A DNA stretch of 20,117 nt from positions 1 to 20,117 of the forward strand of contig JAFDTZ010000027.1 of assembly GCA_019594305.1 (NCBI GenBank). Reading direction: 5' to 3'. Within the stretch, counting starts at the first letter, position 1; the number at the start of each line of letters is the position of its first letter. The position numbers and the translations under genes were made by a program. The notes under the pieces are model-generated. The model was given only the letters and a program-made list of their open reading frames with translations. It was not told the origin of the DNA and did no database searches. This DNA is from Thermoplasmata archaeon. GTDB lineage: Archaea > Thermoplasmatota > Thermoplasmata > Halarchaeoplasmatales > Halarchaeoplasmataceae. Positions 1-8,200 of the stretch are shown in pieces.

Positions 1-665
1 ACGGTCTGCACGCTACCTTTATGCCCAAACCGATAGCCGGGGTCAACGGAACTGGCATGCATATCCACCAAAGCCTTTTCGGAAACAAGGGGGATAATAT
101 GTTCTACGATGAAAGCGATAAGATGGGAATTAGCTTTGTTATGAGACATTACCTGGGGGGTTTGATCAAATATGCCGAAGAGATGTGCGCCATACAGGCA
201 TCGACCGTTAACTCCTACAAGAGACTCGTACCGGGATACGAAGCACCAGTTTACGTATCCTGGTCATTCATGAACAGAAGCGTACTTGCAAGGATACCCG
301 ACGGTAGGGGGAAGGGAACGAGGATAGAGATACGAAACCCGGACCCCGCGGGGAACCCATACCTTCAGTTCGCAGTTCTTCTGGCAGCCGGTTTGAAGGG
401 TATCCAGGAAGGGATCGAACCTCCGACACAGGCCCAAGGAGACATCTTCGCCATGACACGGGAAGAACGTGTGAAAAAAGGAATTCGCTCGCTGCCCTCA
501 AACCTGGGCCATGCCCTCTCGGTGATGGAAGAGAGCACATTCATGAAGGAGGTCTTGGGTGTGCATACTCTCCGGCATTTCCTACACAAGAAGAGGGACG
601 AATGGAACGAATACAGGCAGCAGGTTACGGATTGGGAGGTAAAGACTTATCTGCATCGATTGTGA
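1..665 (+). CDS. glnA: Glutamine synthetase type I, C-terminal part (5' end outside window)
   Basis: This is the last 220 or so residues of glutamine synthetase, which makes glutamine from glutamate, ammonia and ATP in the cytoplasm; a full type I enzyme is about 440-450 residues, so roughly half lies before the window. The reading frame is open from base 3, and the first ATG at 21 is internal (family motif TFMPKPIAGVNGTGMHIHQS spans it). Visible family motifs are the HIHQS loop, NSYKRLVPGYEAP with the substrate-binding Arg/Pro/Gly, and RIEIRNPDPAGNPYL near the active-site arginine. In the segment DIFAMTREER the position corresponding to the bacterial adenylylation tyrosine is not a tyrosine in the usual context, which fits an unadenylylated archaeal GSI-alpha type. 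The metallophosphoesterase begins 14 bases after the stop. Confidence 0.97.
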   Translation, partial: GLHATFMPKPIAGVNGTGMHIHQSLFGNKGDNMFYDESDKMGISFVMRHYLGGLIKYAEEMCAIQASTVNSYKRLVPGYEAPVYVSWSFMNRSVLARIPDGRGKGTRIEIRNPDPAGNPYLQFAVLLAAGLKGIQEGIEPPTQAQGDIFAMTREERVKKGIRSLPSNLGHALSVMEESTFMKEVLGVHTLRHFLHKKRDEWNEYRQQVTDWEVKTYLHRL

Positions 666-679
666 TTATTCATAGTAAA

Positions 680-1402
680 ATGAAGATACCACAACCATTA
701 TGGGAAGAACGGGCATTGGTCATAGGCAGTACACTAGTTGTAGCGGACCTGCATATAGGTTACGAAAGCGAACTTCGAAAGAAAGGGTTCAGCGTACCAT
801 CACAAACTCAAGGGATGATAGATAGTATATCCAGGATATTGGTAGAAACCGGTGCCGATAGATTGATCATCAACGGAGATCTGAAACATAACATACCAAA
901 GGGAAGCTGGCAGGAGTACAGCGAGATACCTTTGGCGATAGATACCTGGCTTAAGAAGGTCGAGGAAGTACATCTGCTTAAGGGTAATCATGATGGAGAA
1001 ATCGAGAGATACCTGCCTTCGGATGTTATCATACACGACCCTCGTGGAGTCGTGATAGACGGAATAGGGTACTTTCACGGCCATGCTAGACCATGCCAGG
1101 AGGTCATGGAAACAGGTATGAATGTATTCGCCCACGCCCATCCTGCGGTTTCTCTACTCGATGGTTTAGCGCGTAAAGAGAAATATCCTTGCTGGGTAAG
1201 GTTTAGATACCTTTCGGGCGATAAGCAAGGCGAGGGAATCCTTATGCCCAACTATAACAAGCTTCTCGGAGGGGTAAGCGTCAACGAAGAGAGCTATCTC
1301 GGGCCCTTTCTAAAGGATGTAGAAATACAGGAGGAAAAGATTTACCTTCTTGACGGGACCTTTCTTGGAGAAAGATGTGACCTGATCCCTTGTGGGAAGT
1401 GA
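680..1402 (+). CDS. Metallophosphoesterase (archaeal ICC/SbcD-related family)
   Basis: A 240-residue calcineurin-like phosphoesterase. The dinuclear-metal motifs are complete: D23-x-H25 in VVADLHIGYE, G66-D67 in INGDLKH, G102-N103-H104-D105 in LKGNHD, H133-G-H135 in YFHGHA, and another His pair at 152/154. Length and motifs match the archaeal SbcD-related phosphoesterase family, whose substrate is not established; no SbcC/Rad50 partner is present here. An upstream in-frame ATG at 602 would lie inside glutamine synthetase and add 26 residues that do not resemble the family, so ATG 680 is preferred. It follows glnA by 14 bases and is probably co-transcribed. Its stop is only 5 bases from the stop of the converging DUF2148 gene. 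Confidence 0.9.
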   Translation: MKIPQPLWEERALVIGSTLVVADLHIGYESELRKKGFSVPSQTQGMIDSISRILVETGADRLIINGDLKHNIPKGSWQEYSEIPLAIDTWLKKVEEVHLLKGNHDGEIERYLPSDVIIHDPRGVVIDGIGYFHGHARPCQEVMETGMNVFAHAHPAVSLLDGLARKEKYPCWVRFRYLSGDKQGEGILMPNYNKLLGGVSVNEESYLGPFLKDVEIQEEKIYLLDGTFLGERCDLIPCGK

Positions 1403-1407
1403 TCTAT

Positions 1408-1902
1408 TCATTTTAAGTATATCGGTATGGCGAGAACAATTCTCGATATGGAGAGCCCTATTTTTTTGCCGGCGAGTCCTCCTTTGATCATCACTTCGGT
1501 TTTTACATTATGTATATTTGCGGTCCTCAAAACACTACCGATTGCTATACCAAGGTCAAGGGTTCGGAATACACAGTTCGGGCCCTCAAATATTTCTTTT
1601 TTTTCAATAATGCTCAATTCCTCACAACCGGAAAAGCCGCATGCTTGACAATTCAATCCAAGTGTTGAATCATCGTCAAGTCCAACTAAGATAAGATTAT
1701 TAGCATCTCGTATGCTCTCCCCCATCTGGCTGTAGATTTCGTCGTCATACTGTTCTGCCATCTGGAACATCTCTTCCACCAAAATTTCCTTTTCCGCTTC
1801 ATCTAGGATAGATACTTCCAGGTTAGTTGGCATATTTTTCCTTTTTGTGTTAACGGCTGAAATAGCCATCAGCTTAGCAACTATATCCGTTTCTACATCC
1901 AT
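1408..1902 (-). CDS. DUF2148 ferredoxin-like Fe-S protein
   Basis: A 164-residue protein of the DUF2148 family (conserved proteins with a ferredoxin-like cysteine set), with no proven function. Four cysteines, C85-x2-C88-x4-C93-x16-C110, lie in NCQACGFSGC and GPNC and probably ligate one Fe-S cluster. After them comes the conserved hydrophobic stretch TLDLGIAIGSVL, and near the C terminus the glycine-rich IKGGLAGKKIGLS. A GTG at 1911 would add three residues; the ATG at 1902 gives the N terminus MDVETDIVAKLMA and suits the A/T-rich promoter just upstream (minus strand, about 1914-1930). The protein is probably cytosolic and redox-linked, but its partner is unknown. It lies 66 bases after a small membrane-protein gene on the same strand. 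Confidence 0.85.
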   Translation of the reverse strand: MDVETDIVAKLMAISAVNTKRKNMPTNLEVSILDEAEKEILVEEMFQMAEQYDDEIYSQMGESIRDANNLILVGLDDDSTLGLNCQACGFSGCEELSIIEKKEIFEGPNCVFRTLDLGIAIGSVLRTANIHNVKTEVMIKGGLAGKKIGLSISRIVLAIPIYLK

Positions 1903-1968
1903 GTTAATCACATCTTTTATTATATTGATAACGGAGGGTGTATTAACTTTTGTCGTGGTTGTTCTTCA

Positions 1969-2349
1969 TCAGTAGTAATCAAGGGGCTTAAAGAGTGCAA
2001 TTACGGCGCCTATCAATGCGATCAACCCGGCTATTGTGCCGACCGGCCCCCCTAAGGTTATCAAAATTATAGAAAAAATGATGGCAAGTATTGTATATGT
2101 GGTAGCTTCGCCGGACATCTTCACGTAGGAAATAATGAGGGCCAAACCGAAGAAGAAATTGATAATAAATTGAAAAACGAATGAAGGTGGTGAATAGACC
2201 AGGCTATTCACTAAAAAATGAAAGAAACCTAAACCTATGGCTATGTAAGCTCCTATCACCATAAGGAGAGAACCGACGGACATATCCTCCAGGTCACTCA
2301 TTGTACGGGGCGACATGTCCAATATTTTGTCCAGCAGATCACTTTCCAT
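1969..2349 (-). CDS. Small four-helix integral membrane protein, function unknown
   Basis: A 126-residue protein I do not recognise. After an acidic N terminus of about 25 residues (MESDLLDKILDMSPRTMSDL) it has four likely membrane helices: about 27-49 (LLMVIGAYIAIGLGFFHFLV), 54-77 (FVFQFIINFFFGLALIISYV), 84-98 (TTYTILAIIFSIILITL) and 101-119 (PVGTIAGLIALIGAVIALF). It has no charged residues inside the helices and no catalytic motif, so it may be a structural or regulatory membrane protein. The promoter is the minus-strand face of the TATA-like element at 2370-2377, which puts the transcription start at the ATG itself (leaderless). DtdA diverges from the same element. Confidence 0.75.
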   Translation of the reverse strand: MESDLLDKILDMSPRTMSDLEDMSVGSLLMVIGAYIAIGLGFFHFLVNSLVYSPPSFVFQFIINFFFGLALIISYVKMSGEATTYTILAIIFSIILITLGGPVGTIAGLIALIGAVIALFKPLDYY

Positions 2350-2369
2350 ACTCTCTAATCCGAGAGGGT

Positions 2370-2378
2370 GTATAAATC
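2370..2378. promoter_or_regulatory. Shared divergent TATA region (membrane protein / dtdA)
   Basis: Plus strand reads GTATAAATC. On plus, a start about 26 bases later falls near 2400, 18-25 bases before dtdA. On minus, ATTTATAC puts transcription at the ATG at 2349 (leaderless). One element therefore appears to serve both genes. Position-based inference only. Confidence 0.55.
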
Positions 2379-2424
2379 CTTTGGCGAGTGAAGATTAATA
2401 AAGTCGTTGCCTATTACCATGAAT

Positions 2425-3255
2425 ATGCGTCTGATGGTTTCATCGACAGAAGATCCGGCCGGTCAAAATATATTCAACAGTTTGATGGAATACCGATGGG
2501 AGCCCACAGGGAAATGGAGAGGCAATCCGATATATGAAAGGGAAAATGACAGGATTGTCACCGTAAATCGCCATCACATCTATGAGGACGGTATAGATAA
2601 GAAACTTTCCGAGATACTCGGGCCCATCGACCATATGGTCTTCATATCCAAACATGCTTCGAAGGCCGGTATACATTCATTGACGGTTCATCCCATAGGT
2701 AATTTCGGTAGTGCCAAATTTGGTGGTAGGGATAGAAGTTTGGTCCCCCCGGCGCCTCATGAGATGACAACCGCTCTGAGAGAGCTATACGATGAAGCAA
2801 TAAGATGTGGGCTGACGCATGAGTACGAAGTATCATTTGAAGCTACACATCACGGTCCTTACCTAGAGACACCGACTTATTATATCGAGATAGGCAGCGA
2901 CGATAGATGTTGGAACGATAAAAACGCCGGAGAGGCAATCGCGAAGACGTTGATGAGGTCAAAAACAAATGTAAATGATTCCGACCCCGTATTATTATGC
3001 GTCGGTGGCGGTCATTACGCCCCGGAGTTCACAGATGTGGCTCTTGATAGGAATGTGTCTATCGGACACATGGTTCCGGGATGGGCTTTGAAGGATCTAG
3101 ACCATGATATGTTCAGTCAGGGGTTGAAACAGTCAAAGGCAGAGATGGTCATGGTCTCAAGGGATCTACCGGAAGATTTGACAGATAATATCGGCAGATG
3201 GTGTGATCAGAAAGGTGTCAAAATGGTGGATGACGAGTATATTAAACGTATATAA
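2425..3255 (+). CDS. dtdA: D-aminoacyl-tRNA deacylase, archaeal GEK1-like type
   Basis: A 276-residue proofreading enzyme that hydrolyses D-amino acids from mischarged tRNAs. It belongs to the archaeal/plant DtdA family, unrelated to bacterial DtdB/Dtd. Family signatures seen are HMVFISKHASKAGIHSLTVH with PIGNFG, the strongly conserved FEATHHGPYLETPTYYIEIG, and LCVGGGHYAPEFTDVAL followed by IGHMVPGWAL; the clustered histidines form the metal/catalytic centre in this family. Possible starts are TTG 2407, ATG 2419 and ATG 2425. The last gives MRLMVSSTEDPAGQNI, which matches typical N termini, but 2419 (two extra residues) is nearly as good. The gene converges on HPS-RraA with 6 bases between stops. 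Confidence 0.93.
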   Translation: MRLMVSSTEDPAGQNIFNSLMEYRWEPTGKWRGNPIYERENDRIVTVNRHHIYEDGIDKKLSEILGPIDHMVFISKHASKAGIHSLTVHPIGNFGSAKFGGRDRSLVPPAPHEMTTALRELYDEAIRCGLTHEYEVSFEATHHGPYLETPTYYIEIGSDDRCWNDKNAGEAIAKTLMRSKTNVNDSDPVLLCVGGGHYAPEFTDVALDRNVSIGHMVPGWALKDLDHDMFSQGLKQSKAEMVMVSRDLPEDLTDNIGRWCDQKGVKMVDDEYIKRI

Positions 3256-3261
3256 TATATT

Positions 3262-4554
3262 CTATTCCTTCATCTCCCACTTCTCCAATTCCATAACAAC
3301 CGAAAGGGTTCTACCTTCCTTTATCTCTTCCCTTATCCTCCCCTCCCTCTCCATTATATCTAACGCTCTGTTGGCTATCTGTACTACCTCTTCCTTAGGT
3401 ATTACCATGACACCACTGTCATCACCAACTATCCAATCTCCGGGCCGTACACGCTTCTCGCCGCATTTTATCTCGTGCATAGTGCCACCGTATCCTTTAG
3501 GATCACCTGCATTTGAAGCTCTATGCTTTGCAAAAACCGGAAAACCGAACTCCCTTATCTCATCTACATCTCTTACCGCACCGTCTATCACAATTCCCTC
3601 CACGCCTTTTGTTTTGCATGACCATGAAGCGAGTTCGCCCCATATCGCGGTGGTTCCGCCTCCGGCGTCCACTACTATTACATCACCCTTTTCTGCCTTT
3701 TCTATTGCCTCAACGGGCTTTGCCCAATCTCCGTCCATGGTTCTAACGGTGTAAGCTCTGCCTACCACTTTCGCACCTGTACACGTTAACTGTTGGATCC
3801 CTTGCATACAGGGTTCACGATGCATAGCATCGGAAATGTTGGCCGTTGATACCTTCGATAATGCTTCTCTTACTTTTTCAGGGCCAAATTTTTGTGACAC
3901 CTGAGACTCCATCGATAAACCTTCATGTATGGCCTTTTTCATATCGGAGGTTGCCGAGACCACATCCCGGGCCTTGATTATAGCGCCACCGACTATGATG
4001 ATATCAGCTCCGGATTGTACTAGTTCCGAGGCGATCTCAGAGGTAATTCCACCGGCAACCGCCACCGGGACAGAACTCACTTCTACAATCTTTTTTAATA
4101 CGTCCAAAGGATCTTCGCCGCGCATCTGTGCATCGATGCCCACATGTACTCCTATGTAGTCCACCCCAAGAAGACATAATTCTTCAGTTCTTTTTTTTAG
4201 ATTACTTACTCTTATCATATCCGCGAGTATCTTAACATCATAGTTTCTAGCGGCCTTCACCCCTTCTTTGATGGTCTCATCGTCGGCAGAACCCAAAATG
4301 CATACTATATGGGCACCGGCCTTTGCTGCCATCTCTACCTCTACACCGCCGACATCCATGGTCTTCATGTCCGCTACAAGTTCCATACCCGGAAAATTCT
4401 CTTTTATCTCCCTTATAGCTTTCATCCCTTCCGATTTGATAAGAGGAGTGCCTATCTCAAGCAAGTCGACACCACCCTTTACAGCGTCCCTTCCTATCCT
4501 TATCGCACGCTCGAGATTGATTAGATCCAACGCGACTTGAAGTTTAGGTTTCAT
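3262..4554 (-). CDS. Bifunctional 3-hexulose-6-phosphate synthase / RraA-like fusion
   Basis: A 430-residue two-domain protein of a fusion family common in archaea. Residues 1 to about 207 are 3-hexulose-6-phosphate synthase, of the orotidine-phosphate decarboxylase superfamily. They carry the D62-x-K64-x-x-D67 motif in VADMKTMDVGG, plus YIGVHVGID and AVAGGI. In archaea that lack an oxidative pentose pathway the reaction usually runs toward ribulose 5-phosphate plus formaldehyde. Residues about 218-425 are RraA-like (STANISDAMHR, GELASWSC, DGAVRDVDE). RraA proteins either bind RNase E-type partners or act as HMG/oxaloacetate aldolases; the E-x20-R-D spacing here resembles the aldolase-type metal/substrate motif, so an enzymatic role is possible. 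A 6-phospho-3-hexuloisomerase is not in the window. A TATA box at 4576-4584 fits leaderless transcription from the ATG. Confidence 0.93.
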   Translation of the reverse strand: MKPKLQVALDLINLERAIRIGRDAVKGGVDLLEIGTPLIKSEGMKAIREIKENFPGMELVADMKTMDVGGVEVEMAAKAGAHIVCILGSADDETIKEGVKAARNYDVKILADMIRVSNLKKRTEELCLLGVDYIGVHVGIDAQMRGEDPLDVLKKIVEVSSVPVAVAGGITSEIASELVQSGADIIIVGGAIIKARDVVSATSDMKKAIHEGLSMESQVSQKFGPEKVREALSKVSTANISDAMHREPCMQGIQQLTCTGAKVVGRAYTVRTMDGDWAKPVEAIEKAEKGDVIVVDAGGGTTAIWGELASWSCKTKGVEGIVIDGAVRDVDEIREFGFPVFAKHRASNAGDPKGYGGTMHEIKCGEKRVRPGDWIVGDDSGVMVIPKEEVVQIANRALDIMEREGRIREEIKEGRTLSVVMELEKWEMKE

Positions 4555-4575
4555 ATCTCGTTATAAATCAATATG

Positions 4576-4584
4576 ATTAAAAAT
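4576..4584 (-). promoter_or_regulatory. TATA box of HPS-RraA gene
   Basis: Minus strand TTTTTAATC, centred about 26 bases before the ATG at 4554, so the mRNA is probably leaderless. Confidence 0.5.
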
Positions 4585-4610
4585 CTGTCGATTCCCTTAA
4601 AGGCACACCA

Positions 4611-4619
4611 TAATTATTA
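4611..4619 (+). promoter_or_regulatory. TATA-like box of the 4646 gene
   Basis: A/T-rich element (ATTATTAAA-like) ending about 26-30 bases before the ATG at 4646. No Shine-Dalgarno is visible, so the transcript is probably leaderless or nearly so. Confidence 0.4.
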
Positions 4620-4645
4620 AATGTAAATGACTATACCTTGAAAAG

Positions 4646-5173
4646 ATGAAGAATATTTATGATAAATACAAAGAGAATTTGAGCAAAGAACTCAGAAAAA
4701 GGAAAATAGTCATCTATCGTGAGATAGTTACTTTAGTGGCTTTAACGGTATTTGCAGCTGTAATTTATATATTTGAAGATGGAACCCTTTTAGTATATTT
4801 AATAATATTCGGTATCACATTATATATGGCAATCGTCCTGTTCGGGCTTAGGAAAAAGATCGATGTGTACCATTCATACATGGATAATCTCCATGTGGAA
4901 GATGGCCATATAATCAAATATAGCTCCTCCCGCGATAAGGAAGTATTGAGGATACCTTTCAGTCGCATCATCGACGTCTACACAAACATCAAGCAGATGC
5001 GCTGGACTATTTTTATCGTTTACAAAACAAAGGACGGATTGGCGGCAGAGAGCTTCTATAAAACCCGTATAAGGGACAAGAAAAAATTTCAAAAGTTTGT
5101 AAAGGAAAATAACCTACTGAATAAGGATCCGATCGATATTGAGGAATTACAGGATATTCTTGAAGATGGCTGA
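4646..5173 (+). CDS. Two-helix membrane protein with PH-like soluble tail, function unknown
   Basis: A 175-residue protein without a recognised family. A basic N terminus (MKNIYDKYKENLSKELRKRK) precedes a helical hairpin in the membrane, about residues 24-43 (EIVTLVALTVFAAVIYIF) and 48-67 (LLVYLIIFGITLYMAIVLFG). About 105 soluble, charged residues follow. The tail alternates short strands (DGHIIKYSSS, VLRIPFSRIIDVYTN, WTIFIVYKTKDG) and ends in a helix, an outline like the bacterial-type PH (bPH/YdbT-like) domains that follow paired membrane helices; this is a guess from layout. It ends in an acidic segment (IDIEELQDILEDG). It stands alone, between HPS-RraA (divergent) and the S8 protease (convergent). 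Confidence 0.75.
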   Translation: MKNIYDKYKENLSKELRKRKIVIYREIVTLVALTVFAAVIYIFEDGTLLVYLIIFGITLYMAIVLFGLRKKIDVYHSYMDNLHVEDGHIIKYSSSRDKEVLRIPFSRIIDVYTNIKQMRWTIFIVYKTKDGLAAESFYKTRIRDKKKFQKFVKENNLLNKDPIDIEELQDILEDG

Positions 5174-5192
5174 ATCTTTTATGTTCGATTAA

Positions 5193-5211
5193 TAAAAAAA
5201 AGAAAAAAAAG
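5193..5211 (-). terminator. U-rich terminator of the S8 protease gene
   Basis: On the minus strand two runs of eight T separated by one C begin about 14 bases after the protease stop. Long U tracts without a required hairpin are the usual archaeal terminator. The opposite strand gives poly-A, so it serves only the minus gene. Confidence 0.7.
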
Positions 5212-5223
5212 GGGTTTGGGGTT

Positions 5224-8200
5224 TTAGTAGTTTACAGTCCATACTATGGCAACATCTGTGGGGTTGTGTATCCAGTAACCTTGTCCAGGTTCGAATGTGA
5301 ATGTTCCTGGGTTGTTGTCGTACGCTAGATTGTACACTTGTGTTCCGTCGAAGTAACCGATCACGTCAACTTCTATGGGTATTCCATGGTTACCTGCAGT
5401 CTCACTCGGGAGACCGACCATCGTCCAGCCTGGATGCAAACTCAAATCCGTGCTTGCCGGTGCATTACCTTGTATGGTAAGTGTATCCGTCGTGGTCATG
5501 TGTATCCATATACCCATGTGATGATTCCACGTATCCAAGCTATTGAATCGTTCGGCTCTTCCGGGTACGTATGAACTCCATTCTCCATGGACGGCATCGT
5601 AGTACATCAACTTATCGTAGTTCCCATCTATATCGGCAAGTATCGCTTCCAGCGACGTATCGGACGGCATCAGGTTGAAGGAAACGAAGTTCCAACCTTC
5701 GGCATCTCCGCCAGCGTACAGTGGAATATCGAATGTATCGTCTGCCGGCGCATACGGTTCCTGTACCGCATTGGTGTTTTGTTCCTCTACACCTTCTACG
5801 GACACAGCTCTTACAACATACCACCACCAGATATTATCGGGTTCACCTCTATCATAGTCGACATAGGTGTAACTACCTGAACCGTCTGCTGGTACGTTGT
5901 CTATGAGAGTGCTTCCGTCCCAAGGACCGCTCTGGAATTCAGAACGATAGATGTTGTAAGATGCGATCTCCTTCACGTTGCCGACTTCCACAGTCACTGT
6001 CTCTTGAGTGTCGTTGCTGGCGACCGTTAGATCATTCCTGCCAAGGTCCGCTTGGCTCGTAAGCCAGGTGAACTGACCTAAATGCGAATCACCGGAACCC
6101 AGTGTGATCTGTACACTGTCTTCGTACACACCATTCACGAGGAATTCTATGTCCTGAGTATCTTGTTCGTTTCCGAAGTTGGTGACGGTATAATCAACCG
6201 TTACCGTCTCTCCTGGATCTACCTGTGCGTCGTAGCCGGTTATCTCCACGTTAAAGTAAACATCCATGGGTATTACTCTTGCCTCGGCCGTCCAGGTATA
6301 ATCAAGACCGTAACCTCCAAGGGTACCCCAGCTAGCGGGGTCGTGTGGGTCTTCCCATGTGACCAAACCTCCGTTGGTAACTTCGGTATTGATACATCCG
6401 TATGGGAAAAAACCATCGCCCATGTCATCAACAGCCACGACTATCCAGTAATCTCCGGGTGCTTCGATCTCCACAGGTTCGTCGAGTTCCATCTCGGCCC
6501 AACCTGCACCTGTCGGAGTGTACTGCTCCGTAGGCATCCAACCCGCTGCAGGGGCGCCACCGGCATCCGGTGCGACAAAACCCTGTGCGTAATTAGCCGC
6601 CTCGTCGTGATCGAAGTAGGCCACGTGTGTGAAGTATAGACCGATATCGGCGGAGAGGTCCATCCTGATAGCTCCGTACCAAACATCAGGGTTGTTCAAA
6701 CCTATCGCATCATCCGATTCAACAGGCCGCCAGTCACCTAAGTAGAGTCTTCGCCATTCGGCTTCGTTATCCGGTGAGACAGTTCCAGTCACTTCCGGAC
6801 CTGTTCCGGGACCAGCCGCTTCTAGAGTGGCATCGATATCCGGTGTCGAGAAGTCCTGCTGTGGACCGCTGTCGATCCAATCTCCGGGAGCTGCGTCCCA
6901 GGTCAATAGATTGTGGTCGGTTCCTTCCGCAGCATCTCCCGTTACCAATATATCATCGACACGCCATCCGGGGCCGTCCAAGCCATCCCAAGCTTCGGTT
7001 CCGGCGTTCCATCTAAACTGTACCGTACTGCCTACATAAGCTGATAGGTCGAATGTAGCGGTTGTCCAACCAACGACACCACCCCAAGCCTGTTCTCCAC
7101 CGAGTGGATTACCCCAGCCAGTTGGAACAGTTCCGTCATAACCTTCTTCCGGAACGACCAAATTGAAGGCTCCGCCATCCTGAGATATTCTCAGATTGCC
7201 TGCATCGTAGAGCGCAGTATCTCCGAAATCTCTCCAATGCTGGAAGGTGAGTTGTACGTTCGTGGCGTCGGCGGGTATGGTTATCTCAGGCGAGATCAAA
7301 CGACTCTCCATTCCTACGCTTCCATCCTTGTTGAAATTGCCGTCGCCCCAGTCCCAAGAGTTATCTCCAACTGCGGCTCCGTGCTGACGTATACCCCAAT
7401 CACTTGCTTGTGCATGGGATTCCCAAGTTGTGTAACCTAGGTCTCCGCCTTCCACATCGTCTTCGAAGTATACTTCCTGACCTAAGGCCCACCAATCGAC
7501 ATCCAAATTCTTTGGAGGTTCGGGTGGATAACCTACCAAGTCGAAGTAAGCATCGCTGGTATCGGAAGCGGTAGTGCCACCTGTACAATGGGCCCATACT
7601 CTTACGAGTGCTTCAGAGGTAGTTACATCCGGGATCTCCCATGAATAACTGCCTGTATCAGCGATTCCTGCTACTATTGAAGTCCAAGTAGCTCCACCGT
7701 TGGCCGAGTATTCAAGGTCGATGTTATCTACGGGGTTATCACCCTGAATAGTGTTCCATACGATATCCTGAAAACTTTCGACGTGCCATACTTCCCCACC
7801 GTTAGGGGCTATCAACTCAACATCGACGGGAGTAACATCAGTTATGGTGAACAAACCGCTGGTATCCGTTCCCGGGTCTGTATCCGGGTTATCATCGTGC
7901 ACTGTTGCACGGACCATAGCGTTACTCGTTGGCTCATTCGGTATAGTCCATTGGTAGGACCCTGTATCTGGGATACCTTGATCTATGTAAGACCAGCTGG
8001 TACCTCCGTTAGTGCTGTACTCTAGATCGATATCGGTTATCGTACCGGCTCCTTCGCTTGTGCTCCATAATATATCCTCCTGTGTGCCGACTTGCCAGAA
8101 CTCGCCGCCCTCGGGGCGTATGAGGTCTATCTGTGGACCTGCGGCTGCGTTATAAGCCACCAATGCATAGGTTTGAGGTCCGTCAGGTACATTATTACCG

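Noticed and set aside
602..679. N-terminal extension of the metallophosphoesterase from ATG 602
   Set aside because: Lies inside glutamine synthetase and encodes non-family residues.
3203..3754. 183-residue plus-strand frame opposite HPS-RraA
   Set aside because: Ser/Pro/Thr-rich antisense translation with no motif; overlaps dtdA and the RraA domain.
7500..8130. Tandem Ig-like modules in the protease as a mobile or recent DNA duplication
   Set aside because: Similarity is at the protein level only; DNA copies have diverged, so this is old domain duplication.
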